A DNA stretch of 48,521 bases, taken from NCBI RefSeq assembly GCF_005876855.1, contig NZ_QLAE01000037.1, forward strand, positions 1-48,521, read 5' to 3'. The stretch comes from Stutzerimonas nosocomialis (GTDB taxonomy: Bacteria; Pseudomonadota; Gammaproteobacteria; Pseudomonadales; Pseudomonadaceae). Positions 33,613 through 43,300 of this stretch are shown here, piece after piece (position 1 is the first letter of the stretch; each line of letters opens with the position of its first letter). A program made the position numbers and the translations under genes. Below the pieces are notes generated by a model. The model searched no databases. It was not told the DNA's origin and saw only the letters and a list, made by a program, of their open reading frames with translations.

Positions 33613-34341
33613 ATGGTCGTCGACAACGCTTCGTTCTATTCCCGCGTCCTCTTCGTGGGCCCCGACCTGTCGCACGGCTCGTTGGCCGAGCTGTTCCAGC
33701 GTCAACTGGTGGCGCTGCGCGGCGAGGCGGCGCTGGCTGACATCGTCGACACCACCCAGGGTTTCGAGGCGCTTTGGCAGCGGGTCGCAGAGGCGCTGGC
33801 GGCCGATGACGGGGCGCTGCTGCTGGTGGACATGGAGCCGCAGAGTTCGAGCCCCTACCTGGACTGGCTGCGCGGCGAGCTGGCCCGGCTCGGCGCACCG
33901 CACCGTGTGTTCGTCGCGGCGCAGGGCGCGGAGCGTGACGAGGCGGGGCTGGCGGCGCTGATCGCCCTGCGCGAGCGGCATCTGGGCTGCGAGGCCGTCC
34001 CGGCACTGGCCGACAGCCACGACTGGTCGCGCATTCCGCCGCACCGCTATCGCGTACTGCTGTGCAACGGGCCGCGCTGCACGCGGCGTGGGGCGTTGGC
34101 ACTGTGGAAGACGCTGCGCCAGCAACTGGTCGCCGCCGGCCGCCTCGAGGGCGCCGGGGGTGTGCACATCACCCGCACGCACTGCCAGTTTCCCTGCGAC
34201 CTGGGGCCCACGCTGAGTGTCTATCCGCCGGGCGCCTGGTACCGGGTGCCGGACGAGGCCGCGGTGATCCGGCTGGTCGAGGAGCAGCTGATCGCCGGTC
34301 GCCCGGTGCCGGAGCTGCTGATGGAGCCGCCGGCCGGCTGA
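33613..34341 (+). CDS. Thioredoxin-like [2Fe-2S] ferredoxin domain protein of unknown role
   Basis: The 242-residue protein has two parts. Residues about 1-145 form an alpha/beta region (RVLFVGPDLSHGSLAELFQRQLVAL, DDGALLLVDMEPQSSS) that I cannot assign. Residues about 146-242 look like a thioredoxin-fold [2Fe-2S] domain, with LLCNGPRCTRRGALALWKTL (C-x4-C) and ITRTHCQFPCDLGPTLSVYPPGAWY (C-x3-C), the four cluster ligands. Similar domains occur alone or at the end of cobalt chelatase CbiX in some bacteria. The place after cobK suggests an electron-transfer or metal-related role in B12 synthesis, for example supply to CobG or cobalt reduction, but this is inference. Confidence 0.7.
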   Translation: MVVDNASFYSRVLFVGPDLSHGSLAELFQRQLVALRGEAALADIVDTTQGFEALWQRVAEALAADDGALLLVDMEPQSSSPYLDWLRGELARLGAPHRVFVAAQGAERDEAGLAALIALRERHLGCEAVPALADSHDWSRIPPHRYRVLLCNGPRCTRRGALALWKTLRQQLVAAGRLEGAGGVHITRTHCQFPCDLGPTLSVYPPGAWYRVPDEAAVIRLVEEQLIAGRPVPELLMEPPAG

Positions 34342-34345
34342 AGGC

Positions 34346-35131
34346 TCAGGCCGCGCCGAGCCAGTGCTGCCAGACCAGCCGCGCGGTGAGCGCCAGCACC
34401 ACGCAGATGAATACCGGGCGGATGAAGCGCGAACCGCCACGGATCGCCGTGTGGGCGCCCAGGTAGGCGCCGGCCATCAGCGAGACGCCCATGCACAGCC
34501 CCAGTACCCATTGCACCTGGCCGAAGGCGATGAACACCACCAGCGCGGCGGCGTTGCTGACGAAGTTCATGCTGCGGGCCACGCCGCTGGCGCGCACCAG
34601 GTCCAGCGGATACATCAGCAGGCTGCTGACCGTCCAGAAGGCGCCCGTGCCGGGGCCGGCCACGCCGTCGTAGAAGCCCAGGCCCAGGCCCTGGGGCCAC
34701 TGCCGGCGGCGCGGGATGGGGGCGTCGGCATTGAGCGGGGCGTCCGGGGTCTTGCCGAACAGCAGGTAGAGGCCGCAGCCGAACACCACCACCGGCAGCA
34801 TCTTGTTCAGCCATTCGGCCGGCAGCCAGTGCGCGACGATGGCCCCGATCAGCGCTCCGATCAGCGTGGCGACGAGGCCGTTGCGCCATTGCCTGGGGTC
34901 GAACAGCTTGCGGCGATAGAAGGTGTAGCTGGCGGTCGCGGCACCGAAGGTCGAGCTGAGCTTGTTGGTGCCCAGCACCAGATGGGGCGGCAGGCCGGCG
35001 GTGAGCAGGGCGGGTACGGTCAGCAGGCCGCCGCCTCCGGCGATGGCATCGATGAATCCGGCGAGAAAGGCGACGCAGGCAAGGGCAAGCAGAATGGCGG
35101 GATCGATCGCCAGGTCCAGCGGCAGTGGCAT
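34346..35131 (-). CDS. TSUP-family (TauE/SafE, DUF81) membrane transporter
   Basis: The 261-residue protein is almost wholly membrane-embedded, with seven to eight helices. The diagnostic N-terminal segment is ACVAFLAGFIDAIAGGGGLLTVPALL followed by GTNKLSSTFGAATASYTFYRR, and the second repeat contains GFYDGVAGPGTGAFW. TSUP proteins export or import small sulfur-containing or organic anions; the substrate here cannot be told. It converges with the ferredoxin-fold gene, four bases apart, so the link with B12 genes is not operonic. Confidence 0.88.
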   Translation of the reverse strand: MPLPLDLAIDPAILLALACVAFLAGFIDAIAGGGGLLTVPALLTAGLPPHLVLGTNKLSSTFGAATASYTFYRRKLFDPRQWRNGLVATLIGALIGAIVAHWLPAEWLNKMLPVVVFGCGLYLLFGKTPDAPLNADAPIPRRRQWPQGLGLGFYDGVAGPGTGAFWTVSSLLMYPLDLVRASGVARSMNFVSNAAALVVFIAFGQVQWVLGLCMGVSLMAGAYLGAHTAIRGGSRFIRPVFICVVLALTARLVWQHWLGAA

Positions 35132-35418
35132 GGGAAACTCGGGGCAGGGTAAGGAGAAATGCGCCGGCGATGATAAGCCGCCTGGAGAAGCGATCCATGG
35201 GCGGGCGATAAAATTTTTCCCGATAAATGAGACTCACTACTCGATTAAATGCTGTGATATGGCCGGCCAGTGCTCTCCCCATTGCGCTGCCGATCGGCAC
35301 CGATCGCCCGGCCTGAGGCGCATCCGGGGCCGTCATGACCGCTTCGGGTGGCGGGAGGACGAGACGGGCCGAGGTTGTTAGACTCCGCCGACACTGCAAC
35401 CGAACTACGGACAACCCT
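35132..35418. other. Divergent region between the TSUP and KaiC-like genes
   Basis: A short AT-rich stretch at 35205-35262 (ATAAAATTTTTCCCGATAAATGAGACTC and onward) probably holds promoters in one or both directions. I cannot place boxes with good spacing. The frame of the KaiC-like gene is open back to an ATG at 35335, so the 5' part may be coding. Confidence 0.35.
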
Positions 35419-36897
35419 GTGACAGAGATCGAGCGAGACGAGGAACTGGACCTGCAACACGTCCCAACGGGGGTGCCCGGTCTGGATCAGGTACTCAATG
35501 GCGGCCTGCTGACGCGCGCGGTGTACATCGTCCAGGGCGGTCCGGGCGAAGGGAAGACCATCCTCGCCAACCAGATCTGCTTCAACTGGGCCAAACGCGG
35601 CCAACGCTCGCTGTACGTGACCCTGCTCGCCGAAACCCATCACCGCCTGCTGCGCCATCTGCGCAAGATGGACTTCATGGACAGCAGCCAGGTGGGCGAC
35701 AACGTCTACTACGAAAGCGCCTTCGATACCCTGCGCAAGGACGGCCTGGAAGGCATCCTGCGATTCCTCGCCCGCAACAGCAAACGCCAGCGTGCCTCGC
35801 TGATCATCATCGACGGGCTGTTCGCCCTCGAAGAGAACGGCGAGTCGGAGCGGACCTTCCGCGAGTTCGTCAATGACGTGTCGGTGTTCGCCGATGTGGC
35901 CGGCTGCACCGTGCTGCTGCTGACCAACAGCCAGCGGCTGTCCGGCAGCCCCGAGTTCACCATGGTCGACGGCTGGATCGAGCTGCTCAGCGCCGAAGAG
36001 GAATCGCGCACCTACCGCTACCTGCGGGTGCGCAAGTTCCGCGGCAGCGGCTTCGTGCTCGGGCGCCACATGACCCGCATCGGCAGCGACGGTTTCCGGG
36101 TCTTTCCGCGGCTGGAGGCGGTGGCGGGCGATGCGCTGGCACCGGAGATGTCGGACCTGCGCCTGGCCACCGGCGTCCGGCGCCTGGATGAGATGATCGA
36201 AGGTGGTGTGCCCTATTCCTCCACGACCCTGTTGGTCGGCCCCACCGGCGTGGGCAAGACCAGCCTGGGCCTGAGCTTCGTCTGCCAGAGCACGGTCCAG
36301 GAGCCGGGGCTGATCTTCAGCTTCCACGAGGAAACGCGGCGGCTCACGCGCCGGGCCGCCGGGATGGGGCTGGACCTGGCGGCGCTGATCGACGCGGGCG
36401 CGGTGGAAGTCATCAATTACCCGTCGACCGAGCAGATCATCGACGAGCTGGCCGAGCGGCTGCTCGAGGCGGTGCGTCGCAAGGGCGTGCGCCGGCTGTT
36501 CTTCGACGGCATCGACGGGCTCGAACAGTCGGCGGTGCACACCACGCGCCTCGGTCGATTCCTCACGGCGCTGACCAGCGTGCTGCGTGCCGAAGGCGTG
36601 ACCACCTTCCTGACCGCCGAGCTGCACGACATGATCGACAGCAAACCCGGCTTTCGTTACTCGGCCATCTCTTCGATCGCCGAGAACATCATGCTGCTGC
36701 GCTACGCGGAGCTGGAATCGACGCTGTACCGCACCCTGTCGATCATCAAGATGCGGGAAAGCGGTTTCGAGCCGAGGGTATTCGAGTTCTCGGTGGGCGC
36801 CGACGGCGTCCGGATCGGCGAGCCGATGAGGCGAACCGAAGGCATTCTGATCGGGCGGCCGCATCGTCAGCCCAGGGAGAGGGCTGACGATGCGTGA
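35419..36897 (+). CDS. KaiC-like double RecA-ATPase
   Basis: The 492-residue protein has two KaiC/RecA ATPase modules. Module 1 (about residues 15-235) has VPTGVPGLDQVLNGGLL, Walker A GGPGEGKTIL (K46) and Walker B ASLIIIDGLFAL. Module 2 (about 245-470) has ATGVRRLDEMIEGGVPY, Walker A GPTGVGKTSL (K280), the catalytic pair in FSFHEETRRL, and RRLFFDGIDGL. In module 1 the equivalent of the glutamate pair reads LLAETHH, with one Glu. It is a KaiC homologue without KaiA or KaiB nearby, as in signalling variants of non-cyanobacteria. GTG 35419 gives a normal start; the ribosome-binding site is weak and ATG 35335 is possible. The last eight bases overlap a response regulator gene. Confidence 0.88.
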   Translation: MTEIERDEELDLQHVPTGVPGLDQVLNGGLLTRAVYIVQGGPGEGKTILANQICFNWAKRGQRSLYVTLLAETHHRLLRHLRKMDFMDSSQVGDNVYYESAFDTLRKDGLEGILRFLARNSKRQRASLIIIDGLFALEENGESERTFREFVNDVSVFADVAGCTVLLLTNSQRLSGSPEFTMVDGWIELLSAEEESRTYRYLRVRKFRGSGFVLGRHMTRIGSDGFRVFPRLEAVAGDALAPEMSDLRLATGVRRLDEMIEGGVPYSSTTLLVGPTGVGKTSLGLSFVCQSTVQEPGLIFSFHEETRRLTRRAAGMGLDLAALIDAGAVEVINYPSTEQIIDELAERLLEAVRRKGVRRLFFDGIDGLEQSAVHTTRLGRFLTALTSVLRAEGVTTFLTAELHDMIDSKPGFRYSAISSIAENIMLLRYAELESTLYRTLSIIKMRESGFEPRVFEFSVGADGVRIGEPMRRTEGILIGRPHRQPRERADDA

Positions 36898-37273
36898 CTC
36901 AGGGATCGCGAGTCCGCCGCTGATCCTGCTGGTCGAGGATGAGCCGGGACTTGCCAAGCTGATGACCTTCCTGCTCGAGGACGAAGGCTTCGAAGTCATC
37001 GTCGCCACGAACGGTCGTGAGGGCCTCAAGCTGCTGGCCCAGCAGCCCCCGGAGCTGATCATCACCGACTACATGATGCCGGAGATGAACGGCGCCGAGA
37101 TGATTCGCTCGATTCGTGCCGATGCCGCCTATGACGCGATTCCCATCCTGCTGATGAGCGCGGCGCTGCCGCCGGATCTGGTCAGGCAGAGCCTGGCCGA
37201 TCGCTTCCTGGCCAAGGGCGCGAACCTCGACGCGATTCTCGAAGCCGTCAACGAGCTGCTCGAGCCAAGCTAG
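36890..37273 (+). CDS. Single-domain response regulator (receiver only)
   Basis: The 127-residue protein is a CheY-like receiver with the acidic pair in LVEDEPG, phospho-acceptor D60 in ELIITDYMMPEMNG, the Ser of LLMSA and K109 in FLAKG. There is no output domain, so it should act through protein contact. It overlaps the KaiC-like gene by eight bases, implying co-expression. Its 3' end overlaps the beta-lactamase gene on the other strand by 26 bases. Confidence 0.88.
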   Translation: MRDSGIASPPLILLVEDEPGLAKLMTFLLEDEGFEVIVATNGREGLKLLAQQPPELIITDYMMPEMNGAEMIRSIRADAAYDAIPILLMSAALPPDLVRQSLADRFLAKGANLDAILEAVNELLEPS

Positions 37274-38441
37274 CCGCCTCGGGTCGTGGCGCCTGGAGCG
37301 CCGCCTCGATGATGCGGTGCGCCAGGCGTATCCGCGCCTCGATCGGGAAGTTCCTGTTGGCCAGGATCACCAGCCCGATCCGTTCCGAGGGCACCAGCGC
37401 CACATAGGCGCCGAAGCCGTTGGTCGAGCCGGTCTTGTTGAGCCAGACCTCTTCCCGAGGCGGCTGAGGCGGATCGAGACGTCTGACCGGGTGGCTCTGG
37501 TAGACCATGGTGCTGGCGTTGCCCTCGAGCAGCGATTGCAGCGCGACCGGGTAGGGGTAGTGTTCCCAGACCAGGTCCTGGGTCATCGGCCCCACGGTGA
37601 AATAGCCGGTGTGGGTGCTGGCGATCGCGCGTCGCAGGTCCTGTCCGACATCGGCGATGCCCAGGTTGGCTTCGACCAACCGTAGCAGGTCGCGGCTGGT
37701 GGACTTCACGCCATAGGCTTCGTCGCCCAGCAGGCCGGGGTTGAGCCTGACCGGCGCGTCGTCCCGGTTGTAGCCCTGGGCGTAGCGGGGCTGCGCGGCG
37801 GCCGGAACCGCGAGATAGGTGTCGGACAGGCCCAGTGCCGGCAGCAGGCGCTGCTCCAGCGCGCGGGCGTAGGGATCGCCCAGGCTCGCCGCGGCGGCCC
37901 TGCCGAGCAGGCCCATGCCGGGGTTGCCGTAGGTGCGCTGGCTGCCGGGCGCGTGGGCCGGCTGCCATGCCTTGAAGTACGCCGTGAGGGCTTCTTCGCT
38001 GTCGATTTCGTCGGGCAGCTGCAACGGCAGTCCGCCATTGGTATGGGTCGCCAGTTCCAGCAGGCTGATGTCGTCGAAGGCACTGCCGCGCAACCCGGGC
38101 AGGTGGGTGGTGACCTTGTCGTCGAGCGACAGGCGCCCCTGGGCCTGGGCCAGGGCGGCCAGCGTGGCGGTGAAGACCTTGCTCACCGAGCCGACTTCGA
38201 ACAGCGTGTCCGGCGTGACTGGCTGGCCCGTGTCCCGCGAGGCGACGCCGTACGGGTGATACTGCTGCCGGCCATCGATCGTGAGGGCGATCGCCAGGCC
38301 GTCGATACCGTGCTGCGCCATGGCGGCGCGGGCCTGCTGCTCGATCTCGAGGGTCAGGGGCGGCTCATCGGCCAGCGCAGCGCCGATCGGCGCTGCGCAG
38401 ACCAGCAGCGCGCGAAGGCAAAGTCGGGCAAGCGGGGGCAT
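37248..38441 (-). CDS. ampC: Class C (AmpC-type) beta-lactamase
   Basis: The 397-residue precursor has a signal peptide (LARLCLRALLVCAAPIGAALA, cleavage before DEPP). The catalytic elements are complete: SVSK at 85-88 in LFEVGSVSKVF, the YxN element as YGN at 171-173 in TYGNPGMGLLG, and KTG at 336-338 in NKTGSTNGFGAY. It should be a periplasmic serine beta-lactamase, although class C-like esterases or peptidases share these motifs. AGGA lies about nine bases before ATG 38441. No ampR regulator is adjacent, so induction of the classical type is not suggested here. Confidence 0.88.
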   Translation of the reverse strand: MPPLARLCLRALLVCAAPIGAALADEPPLTLEIEQQARAAMAQHGIDGLAIALTIDGRQQYHPYGVASRDTGQPVTPDTLFEVGSVSKVFTATLAALAQAQGRLSLDDKVTTHLPGLRGSAFDDISLLELATHTNGGLPLQLPDEIDSEEALTAYFKAWQPAHAPGSQRTYGNPGMGLLGRAAAASLGDPYARALEQRLLPALGLSDTYLAVPAAAQPRYAQGYNRDDAPVRLNPGLLGDEAYGVKSTSRDLLRLVEANLGIADVGQDLRRAIASTHTGYFTVGPMTQDLVWEHYPYPVALQSLLEGNASTMVYQSHPVRRLDPPQPPREEVWLNKTGSTNGFGAYVALVPSERIGLVILANRNFPIEARIRLAHRIIEAALQAPRPEAASLARAAR

Positions 38442-38519
38442 GCGGGTCGTTCCTCGTCTGTCATGAGCCGGCCATGATGCCGCGCCGGCGCGACGAATGC
38501 GCGGACGGCCGTCACCCGG

Positions 38520-39995
38520 CTAGACGTCGTTCTCGATGCACAGGCGATTGCGGCCCGATTGCTTGGCCCGGTACAGCGCGCGATCGGCCCGCCCGATCAG
38601 GCTGTCCAGCGAATCGTTGGCGTGCAACTGGGTCATGCCCAGACTCACGGTGAGGGTGATGTCCTGCTCGCCGAAGGCATAGTGACGCGATTCGGCGAAG
38701 GCGCGAATCCGTTCCCCCAGCCCCTGGCCGGTGGCGGCGTCGGTGTTCTTGAACAGCACGATGAACTCCTCGCCGCCCCAGCGACAGAGGATGTCGGACT
38801 GGCGCAGGTGGCCGCGCAGGTCGGCGGCGAAGCGGCGCAGCACCTCGTCCCCCGCCAGGTGGCCGTAGGTGTCGTTGAGCTGCTTGAAGTGGTCCAGGTC
38901 GATCAGCAGGGTGATCAGCGGGCTCTGGTCACGCCGCGCTTCCTGCAGCGCCTGCCCGGCGAGCAGCTCGAAGCCGCGCCGATTGGGCAGCTCGGTCAGC
39001 AGGTCGGTGGAGGCCAGGGAGGTGATGCGCGCCTGGTAACGCTGCAGCACCTTGCCCACCAGGAGCATCACCAGGGCGATCACCAGCAGGCAGACGACGA
39101 GGTTCGCCAGCAGGGCGTGGCGGATGTCGTCGAACATGTCGTCCTGCTGCTTGTCGACGAACAGGTACCACTCCAGCTCCGGCAGGTAACGCACGTTGAC
39201 GAAGTGCGATTTGCCGTCGCGCTCGTATTCGAAGGTCGTGCTTTCGCCGGGCGAGAGCTGATCCAGCAGTTCCGACAGCCCCGGCAGTTCGGCCAGCGAC
39301 TGCCCGGTGCGCGGCGCGTACGGCGAGGTGCTGTTGCCGGTCAGGGTGACGATGCCGTCGTGGTCGACGAAATAGATCGAGCGCGCATAGCGGCGCTGGT
39401 AGTCGTCGATGATCGTCACCCCGGCGTCGACGCTCAGGCCGACGCCGGTCACGCCGATGAAGCGACCCTGGTAGTCCAGCACCCGGTAGTTGATGAAGAA
39501 GGTCATGTTGTCCTGGTTGGCCAGGTCGGCGTCGGCGTTGATCTCGTAAGGGACGCTCGTTGCGCGCATGCGGAAATACCACGCGTCACGCGGTTCGGCT
39601 TCATCGACCTGTTTGAGCACGCCCTGGGCCTGGTAGTAGGTGCGGCTGTTCTCGGACACGAAAAAGGCGGTATAGGCGCCGTACTGCTCCTTGATTTCCG
39701 CCAGGTAGCGGGTCATCTGCTCGCTGTTGCGCTCACCGCCCAGGACCCAGTCGCGCACGAAGGTGTCGCGGGCCATCATCGAAGAGAGCAGGATCGGCCG
39801 TACCAGGTCCTTCTGGATCTCCGAATAGACCGTGTCGGAGGTCAGCGGCAGTTCGGTGTTGACGATGGTATTGCGGATGGTCGTGCGCGACGTGTGGTAG
39901 CTCAGCAGCGAGGTGATGACGAACCCGGTGCAAAGCAGCAGCAACAAAGTCAGGAACAAGGTGCGGGACAGGCGGCCCGGCGTCGATAGCGGCAT
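38520..39995 (-). CDS. Membrane diguanylate cyclase with Cache-type sensor
   Basis: The 491-residue protein has a first helix (about residues 10-32), a long periplasmic region with double-Cache-like features (YFRMRATSVPYEINADADLAN, FINYRVLDYQGRFIGVTGVGLSVD), a second helix (about 295-318) and a GGDEF domain. The active loop is GGEEF (407-411), and RQSD five residues before it forms the inhibitory I-site, so an active, feedback-controlled cyclase is expected. It makes c-di-GMP in response to a periplasmic ligand. No clear ribosome-binding site precedes ATG 39995. Confidence 0.9.
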   Translation of the reverse strand: MPLSTPGRLSRTLFLTLLLLLCTGFVITSLLSYHTSRTTIRNTIVNTELPLTSDTVYSEIQKDLVRPILLSSMMARDTFVRDWVLGGERNSEQMTRYLAEIKEQYGAYTAFFVSENSRTYYQAQGVLKQVDEAEPRDAWYFRMRATSVPYEINADADLANQDNMTFFINYRVLDYQGRFIGVTGVGLSVDAGVTIIDDYQRRYARSIYFVDHDGIVTLTGNSTSPYAPRTGQSLAELPGLSELLDQLSPGESTTFEYERDGKSHFVNVRYLPELEWYLFVDKQQDDMFDDIRHALLANLVVCLLVIALVMLLVGKVLQRYQARITSLASTDLLTELPNRRGFELLAGQALQEARRDQSPLITLLIDLDHFKQLNDTYGHLAGDEVLRRFAADLRGHLRQSDILCRWGGEEFIVLFKNTDAATGQGLGERIRAFAESRHYAFGEQDITLTVSLGMTQLHANDSLDSLIGRADRALYRAKQSGRNRLCIENDV

Positions 39996-40324
39996 AGGTC
40001 AGGAAGTCTGCTCGTGTCGTCTCCGCGTGCCAAAGGTGCTCGCGGGAGGTGGACCTGGGGGCGTGCGAACGAAGGGCCGAAGGCTCGTCGAATCGCTTCT
40101 TGCGCACGCCCGGATAAAGGCCTGGGGTATCGACAACGGCGAGCGGCTTTACGTCGGCAAAGGGCCATCGCGGGTTTTTGTTTCCGACGAACGGTCGGCT
40201 CGCACTTATCATCGCCGGTTTTGCCGGACCCTTTTTCGGCCGGAGCGCATGCCGCCTCGCGGACTGCTGTATTGTCCGCCAATCGTCATCGCCGATGCGA
40301 AGACCACCTGTCCCTGAGGAACCC
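39996..40324. other. Divergent 329-base region between two signalling genes
   Basis: The region separates the diguanylate cyclase from the CheB-CheR hybrid kinase. It must hold both promoters, but no pair of boxes with convincing spacing was found, and no ORF or repeat. Confidence 0.3.
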
Positions 40325-43300
40325 ATGAGCGACTCCGTAGAGCTCCCCAACCTGAACCCGGCCGCCGTGCGCAGCGATCTGAAGTTCCCGGTGGTCGGCA
40401 TAGGGGCTTCCGCCGGCGGGCTCAAGGTGCTGATGTCTCTGTTCGAGCACCTGCCCGCCGAGTGCGGCATGGCCTTCGTCGTCATCATGCACCTCTCGCC
40501 CAAGCACGAGAGCAGCGCCGACCGCATCCTGCAGACGGTCACCCGGATGCCGGTGATCCAGGTGACCAAGGCGGTGCCCATCGAGGCCAACCATGTCTAC
40601 GTGATCCCGCCGTCCAGCGACCTGCTGATGAACGACGGCTACCTGCGCCTGGTGGAGCCGACCCGCGAGCGCGGCGCGCACGTGGCGATCGACCTGTTCT
40701 TCCGTACGCTGGCCGACGTGCACCACTCCCATGCCATCGGCCTGGTGTTGTCCGGCACCGGCTCCGACGGTTCGGTCGGGCTGGCGCGTATCAAGGAGCA
40801 GGGCGGCATCACCATGGCCCAGTCGCCGGCCGATGCCGAGTACGATTCCATGCCGCGCAGCGCCATCGAGACCGGCAAGGTGGATATCGTGCTGCCGGTG
40901 GTGGACATGCCACAGCGGCTGATCGAGCTTTCCACCAACATCAAGCAGTTGAAAGTGCCGTCCCTGCTCGCGCCCGAGGCGGAAATCGCGGAGGAGCAGG
41001 TCGGCGAGCGTCCGCTGGCGAAAACCGTCGATCTCGCCCTGCGCGACATTCTCACCGTGCTGCGTACCCGGACCGGCCATGATTTCCGCCATTACAAGCA
41101 GGCCACCGTGCTGCGTCGGATCGAACGTCGCATGCAGGTCAACGCCGTCCGCGACATGCCGTCGTACGCCGCGTTCCTGCACAAGAACGTCGAGGAAACC
41201 CCGGCATTGCTCGACGACATGCTGATCGGGGTGACCAACTTCTTTCGCGACCGGGACGCCTTCGAAGCGCTGGAGCGCGACGTCATACCCGAGCTGTTCG
41301 ATCGCGTCGCGAACCGGGACCCCGATGAGCGCGAGCTGCGTATCTGGTCCGCCGCCTGCTCCACCGGGGAGGAGGCCTATTCGCTGGCGATGCTGCTCAG
41401 CGAGCAGGCGTACCTGAAGAACAGCGACGCCGCGCTGCACGTATTCGCCACCGATATCGACGAGCGCGCCCTGGAAACCGCCCGCTCGAGCCTCTATCCC
41501 GAGGCGATCATGACCGATGTGCCACCCGCGAGGATGCGCCAGTTCTTCGTCAAGGAGGGCAACCACTGCCGGCTGAAGAAGGAGTTGCGCGAGAAGGTGC
41601 TGTTCGCCCGGCATAACCTGTTGCGCGACCCGCCGTTCTCCCGGCTCGACCTGATCGCCTGCCGCAACCTGCTGATCTACCTCGACCGCGACATCCAGAG
41701 CGAAGTGTTGCGCATCTTCCATTTCGCCCTGAATCCGGGCGGCTACCTGTTCCTGGGCAGCTCCGAGACGGCCGATGCCTGTTCCCATCTCTTCGCCCCG
41801 GTGGACAAGAAGAACCGCATCTACCGTGCCCTCGACGTGGCCTCGAGCCTGCGACGTTCGCCGATCACCACCCTGCAGGGGATGCCCAGCAGCATGCCGT
41901 CGCCCCTGGTCAAGGAGCCGCGCAATCGGCGCAAGCGTTTCTCCTTCGCCGACGTGCACCAGCGCGTGCTGGAGCAGTACGCGCCGCCGAGCGTCGTGGT
42001 CAACCACGAATCGGAAATCGTGCACATGTCCGACCGCGCGGGGCGTTTCCTGCGCTACATCGGCGGTGAGCCGTCGCTCAATCTGCCGGCGCTGGTGCTG
42101 CCCGAGTTGCGGCTGGAGTTGCGCACCGCGCTTTACCAGGCCGTACACACCGGCAAGAGCGTCGAGGCCAGGCGCGTGCGGCTGGAACGGGACGACCGGA
42201 CCTACTACGTGAACATGGTGGTGCGACCCTTCCGCGATGACGAGGCCGGCAACGATTTCATGCTGGTGCTCTTCGACGAGGTCGAGGACGTCATGGGGGG
42301 CGGCGATGAGCGCGTCCACGGCGCGGCCAAGGACAGCGTCCTGACCCAGCTGGAGAACGAACTGCAGCGCACCAAGGAACAGTTGCAGATCACGGTGGAG
42401 CACTCGGAGACCTCCACCGAGGAGCTGCGGGCCTCCAACGAGGAATTGCAGGCGATCAACGAGGAGCTGCGTTCGGCCACCGAGGAGCTCGAGACGAGCA
42501 AGGAAGAGCTGCAGTCGATCAACGAAGAACTGATCACGGTGAATGCCGAGCTCAAGGCCAAGGTCGACGAAACCAGCAAGATCAACGACGACCTGCAGAA
42601 CCTGATCACCTCCACCGACATCGCCACCGTGTTCGTCGACCGGGAGATGCGCATCAAGTGGTTCACCCCGCGGGCCCGCGACATCTTCAACGTGATCGGC
42701 AACGACACCGGGCGCTCGCTGCTCGACATCACCCACCGGCTCGACTATCCGCAGCTCACCCGCGACGCGTCGGAGGCCTTCGAGGCGCTGCACCTGGTCG
42801 AGCGCGAGGTGGCCAGCCACGACGGCCGCTGGTACCTGGCGCGGCTGCTGCCTTACCGCACGATGGACGACCGTATCCAGGGCGCGGTGCTCGCCTTTCT
42901 CGACATCACCGCGCGGCGCAAGGCCGAAGAGCGCATGCGCGCCGGCGAAGCGCACATGAAGCTGCTGGCCCAGAGCACCCGGGGATACGCGATCATCACC
43001 CAGGATTGCGCCGGGGTGATCACCACCTGGAACACCGGTGCCGAGGCGATCTTCGGCTACACGGAACAGGAAGCGGTCGGCCAGTCCATCGACATCATCT
43101 TCACCCCGGAAGACATCGAGCAAGGACGACCCGAGCAGGAGCGCCAGGACGCGCTGTTCGACGGGCAGACCTCCGACGAGCGCTGGCACCGCCGCAAGGA
43201 CGGCTCGCGGGTGTTCTGCACCGGGCTGGTCAATCCGCTGATCGATACCAGTCCGGTCGGCTTCGCCAAGATCGCCCGCGACGTGACCGAACAGCGCCAG

